DNA of 9,258 bases from Syntrophaceae bacterium (lineage in GTDB: Bacteria > Desulfobacterota > Syntrophia > Syntrophales > UBA5619): the NCBI GenBank assembly GCA_023249795.1, contig JAHFBU010000043.1:1-9258 (forward strand), read 5' to 3'. The stretch's first letter is position 1; each line of letters begins with the position of its first letter. The notes under the pieces were generated by a model, which was not told the origin of the DNA, made no database searches, and worked only from the letters and a program-made list of their open reading frames with translations. Position numbers and translations under genes: made by a program. Below are positions 6,793 to 9,258 of the stretch, one piece after another.

Positions 6793-8055
6793 ATGATTCC
6801 GCACATAGGCCCCATCCGCCTTGAGTTTGTCATTTTTGCCCTTACGCTGGTCGGGGTGGCCCTGTTCCATACAAAAACCATGTATGTGGCCCTGAGCGGA
6901 TTGCTGTCGGTTTTGATTTTTAAATGGCTGTTTATCCCTGACTTTTCTCTTTTCGCGCACATCGTCGGCGGACACGGCCATGAAGGGGAATGGCGGACAT
7001 TGGTCAACATCACGGGGCTTCTGTTCGGTTTTGCGATCCTGGCGAAACACTTTGAGGAGTCCAAAGTCCCTGAGCTACTTCCGAATTATATTCCGGACGG
7101 ATACTGGGGGGCGGTGGCGCTTCTTTTTTTCGTCATGGTCGTATCGAGCTTTCTCGATAATATCGCGGCCGCCATGATCGGCGGAACCATTGCACTCGCC
7201 GTATTCCAGGGCCGGGTCCATATCGGTTATCTGGCCGCGATCATCGCTGCATCGAACGCCGGCGGGGCGCCCAGCGTCGTGGGGGATACCACGACGACGC
7301 TCATGTGGATTGACGGCGTTTCTCCGGTGGACGTTCTTCATGCCTTTTGGGGGTCCGCGGGCGCATTCCTTGTTTTTGGTTTTATCGGGGCCTATCAGCA
7401 GCACCGATATCAGCCCATCCAGAGCGACGCGGCGCCCGGTATCCGATTGGATCTCGGGAGACTCCTCATCGTGGTCCTGATTCTGGCGCTGGCGATTGTG
7501 ACGAACTGGGCGATGGATTTTCCGGCCATCGGGGTGTGGGTGGCTATTCTTATTGGGACGGCCTTCCGTAAAACACCATGGTCCGAATTCAGAAAATCCT
7601 GGCAGGGAACGGTTTTTCTCGTATCGCTGGTTCTTTGCGCGTCTCTGATGCCCGTCGAGCTGCTGCCGACCGCCTGCTGGATGACGACCTGCGGACTCGG
7701 CTTCGTGTCGGCCGTGTTCGACAACATCCCGCTGACCAAACTCTGCCTGCTGCAGGGCGGCTACGATTGGGGCATGCTCGCCTACACGGTCGGTTTCGGC
7801 GGGTCGATGATCTGGTTCGGCTCGTCAGCCGGTGTGGCCCTGTCCAACCAATTTCCTGAAATAAGATCCGTCCCTCAATACCTCAAACACGGGTGGCACG
7901 TGACCGTCGCCTTCATCGTGGGTTTCGCGGTGCTTATGGCCGTTGCCGGTTGGCAACCTCATCCGCCTCACAAATCAATCCCGACGGCCAAGGCCACTTC
8001 ATTTCAAATGGATAAGGCAAGCATGGCGAAGTCAGTCTCTTCTGCAAGCATGTAG
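6793..8055 (+). CDS. NhaD/ArsB-type (IT superfamily) integral membrane transporter, probable Na+/H+ antiporter or anion transporter
   Basis: Inner-membrane secondary transporter of 420 residues, about the usual length for NhaD-like antiporters. Many hydrophobic helices are clear. The protein has two related halves, as expected for the superfamily. SSFLDNIAAAMI (118-129) is matched by SAVFDNIPLTKLCL (306-319), the Asp-Asn hairpin motifs. SNAGGAPSVVGDTTTTLMWI (154-173) is matched by GFGGSMIWFGSSAGVALSN (334-352). The NAGGA.S..GD.TT.LMWI pattern is the one I associate with NhaD-type Na+/H+ antiporters; citrate-type or arsenite carriers are alternatives. A hydrophilic His/Lys/Ser-rich tail of about 30 residues ends the protein. 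ATG 6793 is chosen over GTG 6787 because GAGG lies 5 nt before it, overlapping the GTG. The substrate is not proven by sequence. Confidence 0.83.
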   Translation: MIPHIGPIRLEFVIFALTLVGVALFHTKTMYVALSGLLSVLIFKWLFIPDFSLFAHIVGGHGHEGEWRTLVNITGLLFGFAILAKHFEESKVPELLPNYIPDGYWGAVALLFFVMVVSSFLDNIAAAMIGGTIALAVFQGRVHIGYLAAIIAASNAGGAPSVVGDTTTTLMWIDGVSPVDVLHAFWGSAGAFLVFGFIGAYQQHRYQPIQSDAAPGIRLDLGRLLIVVLILALAIVTNWAMDFPAIGVWVAILIGTAFRKTPWSEFRKSWQGTVFLVSLVLCASLMPVELLPTACWMTTCGLGFVSAVFDNIPLTKLCLLQGGYDWGMLAYTVGFGGSMIWFGSSAGVALSNQFPEIRSVPQYLKHGWHVTVAFIVGFAVLMAVAGWQPHPPHKSIPTAKATSFQMDKASMAKSVSSASM

Positions 8056-8064
8056 ATTGGTCAT

Positions 8065-8093
8065 TTGACTCCCTTGCCTGTTAAGTCTACAAT
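8065..8093 (+). promoter_or_regulatory. Predicted strong promoter of the 8172 gene
   Basis: TTGACT (8065-8070), 17-nt spacer and TACAAT (8088-8093) match sigma70 in five of six positions each. Transcription would start near 8100, giving a leader of about 70 nt that includes the palindromic hairpin at 8127-8146. It lies just after the transporter stop, so the downstream gene need not depend on the transporter promoter. Confidence 0.7.
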
Positions 8094-8126
8094 GCGAACG
8101 TAAACGCCTGCTGTCCTTTTTTTGTC

Positions 8127-8146
8127 ATTTCCGCGAAAGCGGAAAT
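8127..8146. repeat. Palindromic repeat (ATTTCCGC-GAAA-GCGGAAAT), REP/dRS3-like
   Basis: A perfect 8-bp stem capped by a GAAA (GNRA) tetraloop, flanked by GTC on the left and CCATC on the right. It resembles a widespread bacterial interspersed palindrome of the form GTCATTCCCGCGAAAGCGGGAATCC. Here the stem has T-A where that consensus has C-G, in both arms, so pairing is kept. Read on the minus strand it gives the WISAFAEMT-like peptide familiar from spurious annotations of that repeat. It sits in the 5' leader, 14 nt before the AGGAGG of the next gene. Confidence 0.7.
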
Positions 8147-8171
8147 CCATCGCTGTCCAAAGGAGGGCATT

Positions 8172-8681
8172 ATGAGCAACCGGACGCTGGTTTCCCTGGT
8201 CATCTTACTGATTGCCGTTTTCCTGATCGTTAAACTGGATGTGTTCACGAAGGTCAAGGTGACTGTCACAAACTTGATCTACGGGGAAGAGATGAGAAGC
8301 ATCAAGTCGTTCCGTGTTGTCGTCGACCCGCTGATCCCGGAGTTGGAGAAGGCGGGGCTGACCCGGGAGGCGGTTCGGCAGGAGATCGAGGCAACGCTGG
8401 AAAAGAACGGCATCCATAGCCTGACCGAAGAGGATTGGCGAAAGGTTCCCGCGAAGCCGTCACTGAACGTCACTATCGACGCGACGAAGGCGGAGGGCGG
8501 TCTTTACCAGTTCAATGTGACGATCAGCATCATAAAGGAGGAGGAGAAACCCGGAGCCCTTGCCGAGAAACTCAAGCTGATCTGGCTTACATCTGGCATG
8601 GGCAATGGCGGCGTCACCGACATCCGGGCCCGGATCGCCCAGGAGCTGGAGCTCTTCCTGAAGGTGCACGCAAATCTGTAG
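8172..8681 (+). CDS. Membrane-anchored protein of unknown function
   Basis: A 169-residue protein with an ideal ribosome-binding site (AGGAGG at 8161-8166, 5 nt spacing). One N-terminal hydrophobic helix (about 5-21, LVSLVILLIAVFLIV) with MSNR before it and a Lys-rich stretch after it suggests an uncleaved anchor or a signal sequence with the rest outside the cytoplasm. Residues 45-90 look helical and charged. Residues 95-125 alternate as beta strands (PSLNVTIDATK, LYQFNVTISII). A segment with W138 (KLIWLTSGMG) and a final amphipathic helix (IRARIAQELELFLKVH) end the protein. The layout 'short strands, then a Trp turn, then IR....ELELF' recalls small secreted proteins I cannot name. No catalytic motif is seen. 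It follows its own promoter and precedes another membrane-protein gene, possibly in one operon. Confidence 0.8.
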   Translation: MSNRTLVSLVILLIAVFLIVKLDVFTKVKVTVTNLIYGEEMRSIKSFRVVVDPLIPELEKAGLTREAVRQEIEATLEKNGIHSLTEEDWRKVPAKPSLNVTIDATKAEGGLYQFNVTISIIKEEEKPGALAEKLKLIWLTSGMGNGGVTDIRARIAQELELFLKVHANL

Positions 8682-8711
8682 ATCCGGGTTGTGACTTTTT
8701 CGGATACCGAT

Positions 8712-8728
8712 TGTATATGGATTATACA
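8712..8728. promoter_or_regulatory. Inverted repeat TGTATA-N5-TATACA, possible operator
   Basis: A perfect 6-bp inverted repeat with a 5-nt centre (TGGAT), located between the 8172 gene and the last gene. It overlaps possible -10-like sequences (TATATG, TATACA), while the only -35-like element (TTGTGA, 8690-8695) is weak. It could be a binding site for a dimeric regulator or a chance AT-rich palindrome. Confidence 0.3.
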
Positions 8729-8760
8729 GGGACCGTTCTTTGCGGATGGGGAAAGAGTCT

Positions 8761-9258
8761 ATGGACAATGCAAAGGAAATGATTGACCTCATCAAGTCAG
8801 TGCCCGCCGTCCGGCCGCCGGAAGATTTTACGGCGCGGGTGATGAAGGCGGTCATGAAAGAAGAAGGGGTATTGGAACGCGCCTGGAGCGCACTTTCCGC
8901 GCCCCGCGTCTCCCCGCTGGACCCGGTTCGGGCTTTGCGGGCGGGCCGGGACGAGTTGGGCGTCTATTTCCTCCTGGTCGCCTTCGCCCATCTGATTCTG
9001 GGAGCGGTGCTGCTGACAGGGTTCAGCCGAATCGACGCTGCCACATCGTTTCCCAATCTCTTCGGGATGCAGCCGTGGCTCTCCCTGCTGCTGGCCCTCT
9101 GGCTGGGCGTTTGGGGGGTGTTGCTGAAGAGAGACGCCAAAGGGGGAGGCGGGGCTGGCCTCAAGGGGGCGCGGTTCGCTGCCCTGCTCTACATCGAGAC
9201 CGTGGTGATCAACGGGGCGCTTCTGCTGATGGCGTTTGGAAGTTCCCCCCAGGTGGTT
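8761..9258 (+). CDS. Membrane protein of unknown function, N-terminal part (runs off the window)
   Basis: An open frame of 166 codons with no stop before the window end. Start ATG 8761 has GAAAGAG a few bases upstream; an in-frame ATG at 8746 lacks a good site. Residues 1-65 are soluble and begin MDNAKEMIDLIKSVPAVRPP, then EDFTARVMKAVM, a pattern seen at the N terminus of anti-sigma-factor-like proteins (PP.DFT.RVM). Three hydrophobic helices follow: about 67-87 (LGVYFLLVAFAHLILGAVLL), 102-120 (LSLLLALWLGVWGVLL) and 138-158 (FAALLYIETVVINGALLLM). The short loop 121-135 is Lys/Gly-rich (KRDAKGGGGAG). The gene may share a transcript with the 8172 gene, 79 nt away. A sigma/anti-sigma role is a guess; no zinc-binding HxxxCxxC motif is seen and no sigma-factor gene lies upstream. 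Confidence 0.75.
   Translation, partial: MDNAKEMIDLIKSVPAVRPPEDFTARVMKAVMKEEGVLERAWSALSAPRVSPLDPVRALRAGRDELGVYFLLVAFAHLILGAVLLTGFSRIDAATSFPNLFGMQPWLSLLLALWLGVWGVLLKRDAKGGGGAGLKGARFAALLYIETVVINGALLLMAFGSSPQVV

Noticed and set aside
8087..8269. Minus-strand 60-codon frame containing WISAFAEMT
   Set aside because: It is the translation of the palindromic repeat at 8127-8146 plus the antisense of the next gene. Such peptides are common annotation artefacts of that repeat.

Overview
The window looks like a chromosomal segment of a Gram-negative bacterium with fairly high GC (by eye a little above half). The best guess is a deltaproteobacterium / Desulfobacterota of the syntroph or sulfate-reducer type. 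This rests on the compact dprA-topA pair, the small basic ORF coupled to an RhlE-like DEAD-box helicase, and sigma70-type promoters. It is an inference from gene content, not a database result. Nothing marks the segment as a mobile island: there is no integrase, transposase, phage gene or CRISPR array.

Layout. (1) Minus strand, 1-2331: dprA (DNA uptake / natural transformation) followed 2 nt later by topA (DNA topoisomerase I, TTG start, running off the left edge). They are probably one operon from a promoter near 2407-2434. (2) Plus strand, 2518-4215: a secreted, multi-domain, Ig-rich protein ending in a three-repeat DUF5648-like module. (3) 4251-4758: a stable-RNA operon with a near-consensus promoter and GC-rich discriminator, then tRNA-Arg(TCT), tRNA-His(GTG), tRNA-Arg(TCG) and tRNA-Lys(CTT), closed by an 18-bp perfect hairpin terminator. 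(4) 4778-6553: a second promoter, an early intrinsic terminator only about 65 nt into the predicted transcript, a small basic protein with an AT-rich repetitive tail, an RhlE-type helicase overlapping it by ATGA, and a strong terminator. The early terminator suggests attenuation or a short RNA. (5) 6793-8055: an NhaD/ArsB-type (IT superfamily) membrane transporter. (6) 8065-8681: a very good promoter, a palindromic repeat in the 5' leader, and a membrane-anchored protein of unknown function. (7) 8761-end: an incomplete gene for a protein with a soluble N-terminal segment and three predicted membrane helices.

How the parts relate. The left part serves DNA topology and uptake. The centre is translation and RNA metabolism: tRNAs beside an RNA helicase. 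The right part is the cell envelope: ion transport and small membrane proteins. The most unusual region is 4778-5113, where a promoter, an early terminator and a small repetitive coupled ORF precede the helicase. I did not find a clearly new defence or mobile system. The candidates for new biology are that helicase leader and small protein, the secreted protein's architecture, and the two uncharacterised membrane proteins at the right end.
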